A stretch of DNA of 64,000 nucleotides from Capilliphycus robustus. Its GTDB lineage: Bacteria > Cyanobacteriota > Cyanobacteriia > Cyanobacteriales > Microcoleaceae. The stretch spans positions 1-64,000 of the forward strand of contig NZ_JAYGHR010000005.1 of NCBI RefSeq assembly GCF_034932365.1, read 5' to 3'. Made by a program: the position numbers and the translations under genes. This document shows, one piece after another, positions 43,552 to 51,544 of this stretch. The notes beneath the pieces are model-generated. The model was not told where the DNA came from and ran no database searches. It saw only the letters and a list, made by a program, of their open reading frames with translations. How positions within the stretch are numbered: the first letter of the stretch is position 1; every line of letters begins with the position of its first letter.

Positions 43552-44853
43552 CTAAGTTAAACTACTAACAGTTTTGGAGTGTTTTTGGGATTGAATTTTT
43601 GAGCTAATTTCGTCTAATTTCGTGAACAAATCCGATTGGGAAATGGTCTCTTGTTCTCCGGTTTTCAACCATTTTAAATTCACGGTTTGATTGGCGGCTT
43701 CTCCATCTCCTAAGACTAAACAAGCCACAGCCCCACTGCGATCAGCCCGTTTAAACTGTTTACCAAAGGCACTCCCACTCAAATCAACTTCTACACTAAA
43801 ATTAGCATGGCGTAATTTTTGAGCTAATATTGTGGCTTGATTTTCCGCCAATTCTCCACGAGAAACGATGTAGAAATCTAGTTCCAACTGCGGTAAATTA
43901 TGCAGTTTTTGTAACAGCAAAATTAACCGTTCTAAACCCATCGCCCAACCCACCGCCGGAGTTTCCGGGCCACCGAGTTCTTGAACCAAACGATCATAAC
44001 GCCCACCTCCACAAACCGTTGCTTGGGCGCCGAGATCATCAGAGATGATTTCAAAAGCAGTATGAGTGTAATAATCTAGCCCTCGAACTAAGCGAGGATT
44101 AAGCGTATAACGAATCTCTAACTGAGTTAACAATTGCTGTACTTTGTCAAAGTGAGTGCGAGATTTTTCACTTAAATAATCTAGAATACTCGGTGCATTT
44201 TGAGCAATTTCTTGAGTGCGTTTATCTTTGCTATCGAGAATCCTTAAAGGATTACGAGAAAGACGATCTTGAGAATCGGCATCAAGTTCATCTTTGTATG
44301 GTGTCAGATAATCGATTAACGCCTGACGATAATGGCTGCGATCTTGCAAATCTCCGACCGAATTTAAGTCAAGGTGGAGATTTTTTAAGCCCAATGCTTG
44401 TAAAATATCAGTGGCGATCGCAATCACTTCCACATCTGCACGGGGATCATTACTTCCAAGAACCTCTACTCCCAGTTGATGAAATTGGCGCTGTCGTCCG
44501 GCTTGGGGGCGTTCATAGCGAAACATCGGGCCAGTATACCAAAGACGTTGAACACCACCAACATGAAGTTTATTTTCAATAAAGCTGCGAACCACTCCAG
44601 CAGTTCCTTCTGGACGCAGTGTAATTGAACGATCGCCGCGATCGTTAAAGGTGTACATTTCCTTACCCACCACATCCGTCGCTTCCCCGATCCCCCGCTC
44701 AAACAAAGTTGTTTGTTCAAAGATGGGGGTACGAATTTCGAGATAGTTAGCTTTGTTTAAGAAATTTCTGGCAATAGATTCTAGCCACTGCCAGTACCTC
44801 ACCTCATCGGGCAGAATATCTCGAGTTCCTCGTGTTGCTTGAATTTGTTCCAT
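43552..44853 (-). CDS. hisS: histidyl-tRNA synthetase
   Basis: 433 residues. Class II motifs: motif 1 region (ATRGTRDILPDEVRYW at the start), motif 2 FRYERPQAGRQRQFHQLG, the HisRS signature LVRGLDYYTHTAFE and motif 3 AVGWAMGLERLILLL. It charges tRNA-His with histidine and is essential. The start is fixed by MEQIQATRGTRDILP. Unusually, a CAGTTATCAGTTATCAG repeat begins five bases upstream of the ATG, and no Shine-Dalgarno sequence is visible. Confidence 0.96.
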   Translation of the reverse strand: MEQIQATRGTRDILPDEVRYWQWLESIARNFLNKANYLEIRTPIFEQTTLFERGIGEATDVVGKEMYTFNDRGDRSITLRPEGTAGVVRSFIENKLHVGGVQRLWYTGPMFRYERPQAGRQRQFHQLGVEVLGSNDPRADVEVIAIATDILQALGLKNLHLDLNSVGDLQDRSHYRQALIDYLTPYKDELDADSQDRLSRNPLRILDSKDKRTQEIAQNAPSILDYLSEKSRTHFDKVQQLLTQLEIRYTLNPRLVRGLDYYTHTAFEIISDDLGAQATVCGGGRYDRLVQELGGPETPAVGWAMGLERLILLLQKLHNLPQLELDFYIVSRGELAENQATILAQKLRHANFSVEVDLSGSAFGKQFKRADRSGAVACLVLGDGEAANQTVNLKWLKTGEQETISQSDLFTKLDEISSKIQSQKHSKTVSSLT

Positions 44854-44857
44854 GTTT

Positions 44858-45061
44858 ACAGTTATCAGTTATCAGTGAAGACAGTTATCAGTGACCAGTG
44901 ACCAGTGACCAGTTATCAGTGACGAGTTACCAGTTACCAGTTACCAGTTTCTCCCCTGCTCCCCTCGCTCCCCCCGCTTCCCTATTCCCCATTCCCCATT
45001 CCCTCTTGCCTCTTGCAAGATTGCCTCTTGCAAGATTGCCTGTTCCCTGTTCCCTGTTCCC
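44858..45061. repeat. heptamer array and C-rich repeat tract upstream of hisS
   Basis: CAGTTATCAGTGACC-type units (44858-44948) are followed by CTCCCC and ATTCCCC runs. Two copies of TTGCCTCTTGCAAGA and three of CTGTTCC end at 45061. The tract fills the whole gap between hisS and the next gene, and touches the hisS start on one side and the stop of 45065-45367 on the other. Confidence 0.8.
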
Positions 45062-45064
45062 TAT

Positions 45065-45367
45065 TCACTGTAAAACCTCCCATGCACCATAGCGATCGCC
45101 ATAATACGCTAAAATCTGATCGACCTGTTGACGGATCGCGGTTGTGGCATTTTGAGGAAGTTGTATCCAAATACTTTCCACTTGGCTGCGTTTGTAGTCA
45201 AACGGGGGCGGCTGTGAAGCTTCACCGATACTAGAGGCTGGGTTTAAACCCGTTTGAACCCCCTCAACCTGACGCAAATGAGCCGCAACTTCTCGGTAGA
45301 CAGCTAGTGGTAATCGGGGGCATTGGATTTGATAGCGCAGTTGTTCTGAGTTGCTGGTCTGCATCAA
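45065..45367 (-). CDS. conserved cyanobacterial hypothetical protein
   Basis: 100 residues, single domain, with EQLRYQIQCPRLPLAVYREVAAHLRQVEGVQ near the N-terminus (key residues YREVAAHL) and ESIWIQLPQNATTAIRQQV near the C-terminus. No named family is recognised. It follows the LuxR-type regulator gene by 22 bases on the same strand, so both are likely co-transcribed. Its TGA stop lies inside an ACAGTGAATAG repeat unit. Confidence 0.7.
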   Translation of the reverse strand: MMQTSNSEQLRYQIQCPRLPLAVYREVAAHLRQVEGVQTGLNPASSIGEASQPPPFDYKRSQVESIWIQLPQNATTAIRQQVDQILAYYGDRYGAWEVLQ

Positions 45368-45389
45368 CGCTTATCTGAGTTTGAACATT

Positions 45390-45683
45390 TCACTCAACTG
45401 AGGACACCTGCTGTTCAACCGCTTCAGACGGCTGAGGCAGAAGGCAACAGTTGATATTATCCAGACATACTTTACCCCATTGCAGCGCCCAACGAACGAG
45501 GGCTACTCGGTTATCTGTCTCGGTCTTGGTGAGAATATTGCTGATGTGGTTGTCCACAGTCCGTTTACTGATTTCTAGCCGCTCTGCAATTTCCTGATTC
45601 GTTAACCCACTGGCTACCAGATCAACAACCTGCAATTCCCGCTCTGAAAGGGAAACAGGGCTGTGAGACTTGCTATGCGTCAT
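45390..45683 (-). CDS. small LuxR-type regulator, PedR-like
   Basis: 97 residues, essentially a lone GerE/LuxR DNA-binding domain: LSERELQVVDLVASGLTNQEIAERLEISKRTVDNHISNIL, recognised by GLTNQEIAERLEIS and TVDNHIS. A short C-terminal tail contains WGKVCLDNINCCLLP. Small LuxR regulators of this size with a tail cysteine include PedR of Synechocystis, which senses the photosynthetic electron-transport state through thioredoxin. The Cys in KVC fits that model, but orthology is inferred. Confidence 0.8.
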   Translation of the reverse strand: MTHSKSHSPVSLSERELQVVDLVASGLTNQEIAERLEISKRTVDNHISNILTKTETDNRVALVRWALQWGKVCLDNINCCLLPQPSEAVEQQVSSVE

Positions 45684-45833
45684 AACGATTTCCTATCTCT
45701 GCATAATTACCTATTTATAATTCTAAGAGGTGAATTATAAATTAAGAACGAACCGTTAAGTAAGAATTAATTTTTGTTATTTCTCAATCCCCGATTTTGT
45801 CTATCCTATCCTTGTCTCTAAGCACAATTCTCT

Positions 45834-46814
45834 ATGAATATGATCAATCCTGCTCGTGTTCTTTGCATAGGTGAAATTTTATTTGATTATTTAGCTGACC
45901 AACCCGGGCGATCGCTTGAACAGGTTGCATCTTGGACGGCTTATCCCGGTGGCGCTCCGGCTAATGTTGCTTCTGGCTTAGTCAAACTCGGTATTCCTTC
46001 GGCTTTGATTAGTGCCGTTGGGATGGATGAACCCGGAAACCGACTTTTGCAGCTTTTGCAGCAAGTGGGCGTTCAAACCTCTGGTATTCAGCAATATTCT
46101 ACCGCCCCCACTCGTCAGGTTTTTGTGTTGCGTTCAGACGAGGGTGAACGGGAGTTTGCAGGCTTCGGAGAACGTCAAAGCAACGAGTTCGCTGATACTC
46201 TCCTACAAGCGAGTCAAATTCCCGAAAAATTGTTTCTAGATGCTGATTTTCTCGTGTTAGGAACGTTAGCACTCGCTTATCCTCAATCCCGTGAAGCGAT
46301 TATTCATGCTCTAAAAATGGCTGATCGCTATAACCTGAAAATCTTAGTTGATATTAACTGGCGTCCAGTTTTTTGGTCGAATCCTTTAGATGCCAGACGG
46401 TTTATTCCCGATTTGCTCAAACAGGTTGATTTTGTTAAACTTTCTGCGGAGGAAGCTGAACTCTTTTTTAATACCACTGACCCGATTTCGATTCACTCTC
46501 AACTGGATTCAATTGAAGGCGTGATGATTACCGATGGTCAAAAGGGTTGCTCCTATTCTCTCGGAGAATTTCAGGGAAAAATTCCGGGGTTTGCGGTTAA
46601 TGTTGTGGATACAACGGGGGCTGGAGATGCTTTTGTTGCAGGTTTTATTCATCAGATATATCAATATGGAATTCGGGGTTTAAATGACCCCGAAACCATT
46701 CAAAAAATGATCATCTACGCGAGTGCTGTTGCGGCTTTAACGGTGACTAAACCGGGTGCATTCACCGCTCAACCGACTGAGGCTGAAGTCGAGGCTTTCT
46801 TGAAATCTTTCTAA
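45834..46814 (+). CDS. PfkB family carbohydrate kinase (fructokinase-like)
   Basis: 326 residues. PfkB signatures: CIGEILFDYLADQPG near the start, GGAPANVASGLVKLG (PfkB signature 1, sugar pocket) and VVDTTGAGDAFVAGFIHQ (signature 2, catalytic Asp and anion hole). The closest functional guess is fructokinase, which phosphorylates fructose from sucrose breakdown with ATP. It is convergent with gntK, which also handles a sugar-type substrate. Confidence 0.88.
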   Translation: MNMINPARVLCIGEILFDYLADQPGRSLEQVASWTAYPGGAPANVASGLVKLGIPSALISAVGMDEPGNRLLQLLQQVGVQTSGIQQYSTAPTRQVFVLRSDEGEREFAGFGERQSNEFADTLLQASQIPEKLFLDADFLVLGTLALAYPQSREAIIHALKMADRYNLKILVDINWRPVFWSNPLDARRFIPDLLKQVDFVKLSAEEAELFFNTTDPISIHSQLDSIEGVMITDGQKGCSYSLGEFQGKIPGFAVNVVDTTGAGDAFVAGFIHQIYQYGIRGLNDPETIQKMIIYASAVAALTVTKPGAFTAQPTEAEVEAFLKSF

Positions 46815-46828
46815 TCCTGATTGTCTCT

Positions 46829-46856
46829 GTAGAGATGTTGTCAGCAATGTCTCTAC
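46829..46856. repeat. 28-bp GTAG...CTAC hairpin across the gntK stop
   Basis: GTAGAGATGTTG - tcag - CAATGTCTCTAC, near-perfect hairpin. Its terminal CTAC supplies the TAG stop codon of gntK on the minus strand (46853-46855). It could also act as a terminator between the convergent genes. Confidence 0.75.
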
Positions 46857-47338
46857 AAAATAAAAGCCTTTCTAATTTTTTCGATAATTTCTGAGGGAGT
46901 TTGGGAAATATCAGCCAAAATGACTCCCTCGGGTTCTTCTAAGTCTTCAAATTGACTTTTCAGTAAGTCCGATTTCATAAAGTGATCTTGACGTTGTTTT
47001 AATCGGCTTTCAATCAGTTCAAAGGTTCCTTTCAAATAGACTATCTTTATTTGTTCCGGATCTCGCCACAACATTTTGCGATATTTGTCTTTCAAAGCTG
47101 AACAAGTCAAGACTACATTTTGATTTTGTTCTAACCATTGATCAATTGCAGCTTGCATTGTTTCTAACCAAGGCTGACGATCCGCATCAGTTAACGGAAT
47201 ATTATTCCGCATTTTTTGAATATTTTCATCTGAATGAAATTCATCTGCATCTCTAAACTGAAAATTCAAACTTTTGGCTAATTGTTGACCAATAGTGGTT
47301 TTTCCTGAACCGGAAACGCCCATTACTAGAATAATCAT
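46853..47338 (-). CDS. gntK: gluconokinase
   Basis: 161 residues, full length for the GntK family. The Walker A motif is GVSGSGKTTIGQ, followed by DADEFHSDENIQKM, PLTDADRQPWL and LTCSALKDKYRKMLW, all gluconokinase hallmarks. It converts gluconate to 6-phosphogluconate for the oxidative pentose phosphate pathway. No gluconate transporter is adjacent. The final codons run into an inserted GTAG hairpin that provides the stop. Confidence 0.92.
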   Translation of the reverse strand: MIILVMGVSGSGKTTIGQQLAKSLNFQFRDADEFHSDENIQKMRNNIPLTDADRQPWLETMQAAIDQWLEQNQNVVLTCSALKDKYRKMLWRDPEQIKIVYLKGTFELIESRLKQRQDHFMKSDLLKSQFEDLEEPEGVILADISQTPSEIIEKIRKAFIL

Positions 47339-47375
47339 TGTTCACAATCAACGACTCAATCCCTCTGATTATAAA

Positions 47376-48197
47376 TCAAGGTTGAACCCTTGGTAAACTG
47401 ATCGTCGCTTTTACAGGTCGATGATCGCTTTTTTGAGGCGTATCGGGACAATAATCGGCTTCTGGATAGAGGATTTTAGAAGATGCTGAACTTGGCTTGA
47501 TCGGACTAGAGATAAACACAAAATCTAACACTGTATTATAACGACTACTGCAATGAGTCGCGATAATTTGTTGAGGACGAACCCAAGTAAAAACGTCATT
47601 TTCTGTTAATAAGTCATAACCAGAATCCCGTTTATTCTCCCCATTTTTTACATCCCAATCAAAATTATAATCTCCTACCGCAATAATGGGAAGTTGCTGT
47701 TTTTTCGCCCATCGATTTAGTAAACGGGCTTGTTCATGGCGAACTTTATCATTAGTTCGATACAAATGATTCACCATAAATAAAAATTCCTGTTGGGTTG
47801 ATTTGACTTGAAAATGTCCCACTAAAGAAGCCCGTACTGATCCACCAATATTGATTTGTTTGAGTTCTTCAATCTTGATGAGATTCAAGTCATTACTATT
47901 ATAAACGATTGCCAGTTTATCCGCTTTTCCCGTTGTTCCCAGAAGGGATTTAAAGTCGGCTTTATTATTGACTTCGATAGCGGTTTCAAAACGGTTAACC
48001 CAAGCCTGATTCTGAACTTCTGAAAATCCCCAAACATCGACCCCTCGAATGGGTTGAATATATTGATTTGCGATATAATCTGGGTCAGCATCTCCAGATT
48101 CGACATTAAAGCCAATGACTGAGAGTTGAGTCGGGGACAGACAGCCACTCAGTAGAGTCAAAAGAAAAATCACTAGAGGAATTAATCGATATTGCAT
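47376..48197 (-). CDS. lipoprotein of the endonuclease/exonuclease/phosphatase family
   Basis: 273 residues with a type II signal peptide and lipobox LLSGC (Cys19), so it is probably anchored in a membrane facing the periplasm. The EEP fold residues are present: GFNVESGD, WGFSEVQN (metal-binding Glu), NHLYR, VGDYNFDW and the C-terminal KSDHRPV (Asp-His). Members cleave phosphodiester bonds in DNA, RNA or lipids; the substrate is not determined. It lies about 37 bases upstream of gntK on the same strand. Confidence 0.82.
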   Translation of the reverse strand: MQYRLIPLVIFLLTLLSGCLSPTQLSVIGFNVESGDADPDYIANQYIQPIRGVDVWGFSEVQNQAWVNRFETAIEVNNKADFKSLLGTTGKADKLAIVYNSNDLNLIKIEELKQINIGGSVRASLVGHFQVKSTQQEFLFMVNHLYRTNDKVRHEQARLLNRWAKKQQLPIIAVGDYNFDWDVKNGENKRDSGYDLLTENDVFTWVRPQQIIATHCSSRYNTVLDFVFISSPIKPSSASSKILYPEADYCPDTPQKSDHRPVKATISLPRVQP

Positions 48198-48354
48198 GAT
48201 CAGGGTTAAAAAGATTGGGAAATATGATACTCTAATCGAGTAGGAGCAATCACCGTCTAAAATCTTGGGCTACAGTTAAACTGATGTGTATTGCAGCCTA
48301 AAATTCAGAAGCTGAGATCTAGTCTAAATTAGATTAATTCTAAACTATCATCAA

Positions 48355-48840
48355 ATGGGAATTGAAATCGAACGGAAATTTTTAGTCAAAGATGATCGTT
48401 GGCGATCGCTCGCCACCGGTATACTGTATTGTCAGGGCTACATCTCTAGTGAAAATGGCCGAACCGTGCGCGTTAGAATTATTGGAAATCAAGGTTATTT
48501 AACCATAAAAGGGGCTGGTACAAGTCTAGTTCGATCTGAGTTTGAGTATGTGATTCCGGTTGAAGATGCGGAAGAAATGTTACAGACTTTGTGCGATCGC
48601 CCCTTTATTGAAAAGAAACGACATAAGATTTCTTTTGGGAATTTAATTTGGGAAGTTGATGAATTTTTGGGAGATAATCAAGGTTTAATTATAGCAGAAG
48701 TTGAACTTTCTGACCCCAATCAAATCATTGAAATTCCCGACTGGATATCAGAAGAAGTCTCTCACGATCCCCGTTATTACAACTCAAATTTAGTCAAAAA
48801 TCCTTACCGTCAATGGGAGGAAACTAAAAATGAAGTTTGA
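48355..48840 (+). CDS. CYTH domain protein (triphosphate tunnel metalloenzyme)
   Basis: 161 residues beginning with the signature EIERKFLVKDD (ExExK). Arg/Lys and Glu residues of the tunnel follow: GRTVRVRIIGNQGYLTIKGAG and KKRHKISFGNLIWEVDEFLGDNQGLIIAEVEL (key EVDEF and AEVEL). Short bacterial CYTH proteins of this type commonly hydrolyse inorganic tripolyphosphate. It is full length and transcribed alone, divergent from the lipoprotein gene. Confidence 0.9.
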   Translation: MGIEIERKFLVKDDRWRSLATGILYCQGYISSENGRTVRVRIIGNQGYLTIKGAGTSLVRSEFEYVIPVEDAEEMLQTLCDRPFIEKKRHKISFGNLIWEVDEFLGDNQGLIIAEVELSDPNQIIEIPDWISEEVSHDPRYYNSNLVKNPYRQWEETKNEV

Positions 48841-48870
48841 AATCGAAGCACAACAAGAGTGCTATTGAGT

Positions 48871-49449
48871 TTATTTCTCGAATTGCCAGTTATAATTAAT
48901 TAAACTGGTGAGAATATGATCTTCCCATTCTCCATTAATCATAACATAATCTTGACAAAATCCTTCGACACGAAAATCTAAGCGTTTTAACAGCTTTCCA
49001 CTGCGTTGGTTGTGGGGAATATAAGCCGCAGTAATTCGACGCAAATTTAACGTATTAAACACATAATTAATCGCCACTTTTAACGCTTCACTCATGTAGC
49101 CTTTTCCCTGTTGAGAAGCGGCTAAACTATACCCCAAGCTACAAGAATGAGACATTCCCCGAATAAAATTGGCAAAATTAGCCGCTCCGATAATTTCACT
49201 CGGGTTTTCTAGATTAAATAAAAACAGTTTACAAGAGCGATCGCCTTTAAATTCCATCAAACGCTGACTGACTTCACAAAACCAATATTGTTCAGTATAA
49301 AACTCCGGTGTTTTCAGGGGTTCAAAAGGGGTTAAATGTTGTTGATTTTCTGTATAGTATCGCAGAATTTCAGGAACATCTTCCTTCGTCGCTAAACGAA
49401 GAATCAGTCGTGGGGTTTCCAGTTGAGGAGGAGTGAGTTCATCCATCAA
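48871..49449 (-). CDS. RimJ/RimL-type GNAT acetyltransferase
   Basis: 192 residues. TPRLILRLATKEDVPEILRYY at the N-terminus and GYSLAASQQGKGYMSEALKVAINYVF (motif A) mark the RimJ/RimL branch, and NQRSGKLLKRLDFRVEG is motif B. Members acetylate ribosomal-protein N-termini or small molecules; the substrate here is unknown. It is convergent with the CYTH gene with only about 30 bases between the stops. Confidence 0.88.
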   Translation of the reverse strand: MMDELTPPQLETPRLILRLATKEDVPEILRYYTENQQHLTPFEPLKTPEFYTEQYWFCEVSQRLMEFKGDRSCKLFLFNLENPSEIIGAANFANFIRGMSHSCSLGYSLAASQQGKGYMSEALKVAINYVFNTLNLRRITAAYIPHNQRSGKLLKRLDFRVEGFCQDYVMINGEWEDHILTSLINYNWQFEK

Positions 49450-49581
49450 TTTTTTTTGAATTCAATCATCCGTTTAATTATAAGCTTTTCAAGACGGTGA
49501 ATGATTGGGGTCAATCTGATCTCATGCTAGAATTTAAAAGGTGACTCATTAAAGTTTATAGATTTTACAGGATAACTTCAA

Positions 49582-50409
49582 ATGGCTGAATTCAATATTT
49601 CGGTTTCCTTGGGGAGTGAAAATCCATTTTTCGGAACTCCTGAAAATGATATTATAACTGTTGTAACTCCTGAAGATCGAATTTCTTACACCCTGGATGG
49701 AGCATTAGGAAATGATCGGATCGAAGGCGGAAATGGAGATGATCGTTTACTCGGTAATCAAGGAAATGATACATTGCTGGGTTCCCAGGGAAATGATACT
49801 CTATTTGGTATGGAGGGAGATGATAATATTAGTCCGGGAGGTGGAAATGATTTAATCTTCGGAAATCAAGGTAATGATACTTTTTTCACAACAGGTACAG
49901 ATGACACTGTATTTGGAGGACAAGATAACGACAGCATTATAGGCGGAAGTAATAATATTGCCTTTGGAAATTTAGGGAATGATACGATTTCTATTGATGC
50001 TGGAAGTACCCTATTCGGCGGACAGGGTAATGATTCTCTAGAGGGTATTGCAGGAAATCAAACATTGTCAGGAGATCTAGGTCAAGATACCTTAAGAGGA
50101 GGAGGGGGAAATGATCTGTTTCTCATGGGGAATATTGGTGCTGAGAATGCAGATATTATTACTGAGTTTGAGATAGGTCAAGATAGAATCGCACTCAGTG
50201 GACTAACATTTGAACAATTAGCGATTAGTTCAATTTCACGTTCAGAAGTGGATAGCATTTTCGGTTCGGGATCTGCTGGGGCTTTTTCTAATAATATCTT
50301 ACAGATCTTAAAAATTGAAGCAGGCGGACAACTGGTGGCTGTTGTCGGAGGAGATCAAGTTGACTTTATCAATCAGTTTCAACAGCCTCAAAATTTCACG
50401 CTGATTTAA
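49582..50409 (+). CDS. RTX-type calcium-binding repeat protein
   Basis: 275 residues with about ten nonapeptide-like repeats (GGxGxDxLx, e.g. GGNGDDRLLGNQGNDTLLG) across residues 48-200. The C-terminal block ADIITEFEIGQDRIALSGL is the standard closing domain of haemolysin-type repeats. Ca2+ binding forms a parallel beta roll, and export is usually by type I secretion with a C-terminal signal. There is no N-terminal signal peptide, and no type I exporter is adjacent. Confidence 0.88.
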   Translation: MAEFNISVSLGSENPFFGTPENDIITVVTPEDRISYTLDGALGNDRIEGGNGDDRLLGNQGNDTLLGSQGNDTLFGMEGDDNISPGGGNDLIFGNQGNDTFFTTGTDDTVFGGQDNDSIIGGSNNIAFGNLGNDTISIDAGSTLFGGQGNDSLEGIAGNQTLSGDLGQDTLRGGGGNDLFLMGNIGAENADIITEFEIGQDRIALSGLTFEQLAISSISRSEVDSIFGSGSAGAFSNNILQILKIEAGGQLVAVVGGDQVDFINQFQQPQNFTLI

Positions 50410-50445
50410 TTCTAAATCGGGTTTATACTAAATTCCGGTTTTCCT

Positions 50446-50474
50446 GTAGAGGCGTTGTCTAGAACGTCTCTAAA
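50446..50474. repeat. GTAGAGGCGTT hairpin
   Basis: GTAGAGGCGTT - gtctag - AACGTCTCTA, one-sided GTAG member of the palindromic repeat set, between convergent genes; possible terminator. Confidence 0.6.
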
Positions 50475-50517
50475 AGTCTTAAAATTGCTCTTCATTGCTC
50501 AAACGGATTTCCAACAA

Positions 50518-50955
50518 TTAAATGGAATTATAGGAAGATGTTGGTTTAACACGCTTCATCAACTTCAATTCTCCCACATCGCTGGTAAACCCTAACTTTT
50601 CATAAAAAGGAATCGTTTCCGGTAAACAGACTAACAGAAAAGCCTCGATAGATTGTAGCTGCGGATGCTCTAAAATAGATTGTATGAGAGTCTGTCCTAA
50701 TCCCTGCTTTTGATAAGCCTCATCAACCATCACATCCCAAATCACAGCCCGATAGATATAATCCGTTAACACCCGAGCAAACCCAATTAACTTTTGATTA
50801 TCGGTGTTACTCACTCCAATTATCATATCAGAGTGCTGCAACATCTTTTGAACCTCTTCTAGAGTTCGTCCTTTACCCCACCAAGTTGATTGATAGAGTT
50901 GAACTAAATCCTGAACTTGGGACTGATTAAGTTGACTAATGATTTCTATATTCAT
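50518..50955 (-). CDS. GNAT family N-acetyltransferase
   Basis: 145 residues, single domain. VIWDVMVDEAYQKQGLGQTLIQSIL is motif A with the acetyl-CoA site QKQGLG, and IPFYEKLGFTSD is motif B. Small arylamine- or aminoglycoside-type GNATs share this size, but the substrate is unknown. It is transcribed alone toward the RTX gene. Confidence 0.88.
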   Translation of the reverse strand: MNIEIISQLNQSQVQDLVQLYQSTWWGKGRTLEEVQKMLQHSDMIIGVSNTDNQKLIGFARVLTDYIYRAVIWDVMVDEAYQKQGLGQTLIQSILEHPQLQSIEAFLLVCLPETIPFYEKLGFTSDVGELKLMKRVKPTSSYNSI

Positions 50956-51544
50956 AGATGAATGTAGTCTCGAGCGGGAAAAGCGTCAATACCGGAAACC
51001 ATCGATATCATAACCTAGAATGGCACCATGCTCTAGATCTAGGGATGACACGACCCTAACCCATCACACCTACTATATAGACTTGTCAGCGTCGCCCTTG
51101 ATGTCGTGTAGGTGAGGGGTTTTAATCAGTTTACCTTAAATCCATAATAATTTGAACTTAATTAATTAGTTCTCTGTAACCCATTCTTCCCGATATATAA
51201 GTAATAGCTTATCAGTCTGATTGAAAATTAATTGCTCTTTAGGGGTGATCAGGTAGTGACTTTTTCAAAAAAACCTGTAAACTTAAAAATTAAGAAAAGT
51301 CGTAATTGACTTCCTCTTAGTTTATTCATCATTTTTCACACCTGCTTTGATTTTTTAGCTTTGAGAAGGCTAGGGTAAAACGTCTAAAACGAACCCGCTT
51401 CTTGACCGATAAACTTGTCTTTTTTTCAGCTTCCATCTTCTTGTTCTTTTTTCTTGGAATTAAAGAACGGGAGAAAGCTGAGAATATCATCCATAAATTA
51501 CACAACCTCATTCGACTTAAAAATACAGGCTGCTAGGAGGTTCT
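50956..51544 (+). promoter_or_regulatory. upstream region of the nrt-type operon
   Basis: A gap of 589 bases. Near its middle, ATAAGTAATAGCTTAT (51198-51213 approximately) is an inverted repeat with ATAAG/CTTAT arms and six-base spacing, a shape fitting a LysR-type site (NtcB or CmpR class). No clean GTA-N8-TAC NtcA site was found by eye. An imperfect inverted repeat (AACCCATCACACCTAC near 51058, GTAGGTGAGGGGTT near 51109) lies further upstream. A Lys/Arg-rich 60-codon minus-strand frame here was not accepted. Confidence 0.4.

Noticed and set aside
51168..51213. Possible NtcA sites (GTAACCCATTCTTCCC, GTAATAGCTTATCAG)
   Set aside because: Neither matches GTA-N8-TAC at the second half-site.
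51329..51511. 60-codon Lys/Arg-rich minus-strand ORF upstream of the nrt-type operon
   Set aside because: Low-complexity composition, sits in the promoter region, no ribosome-binding site or family.
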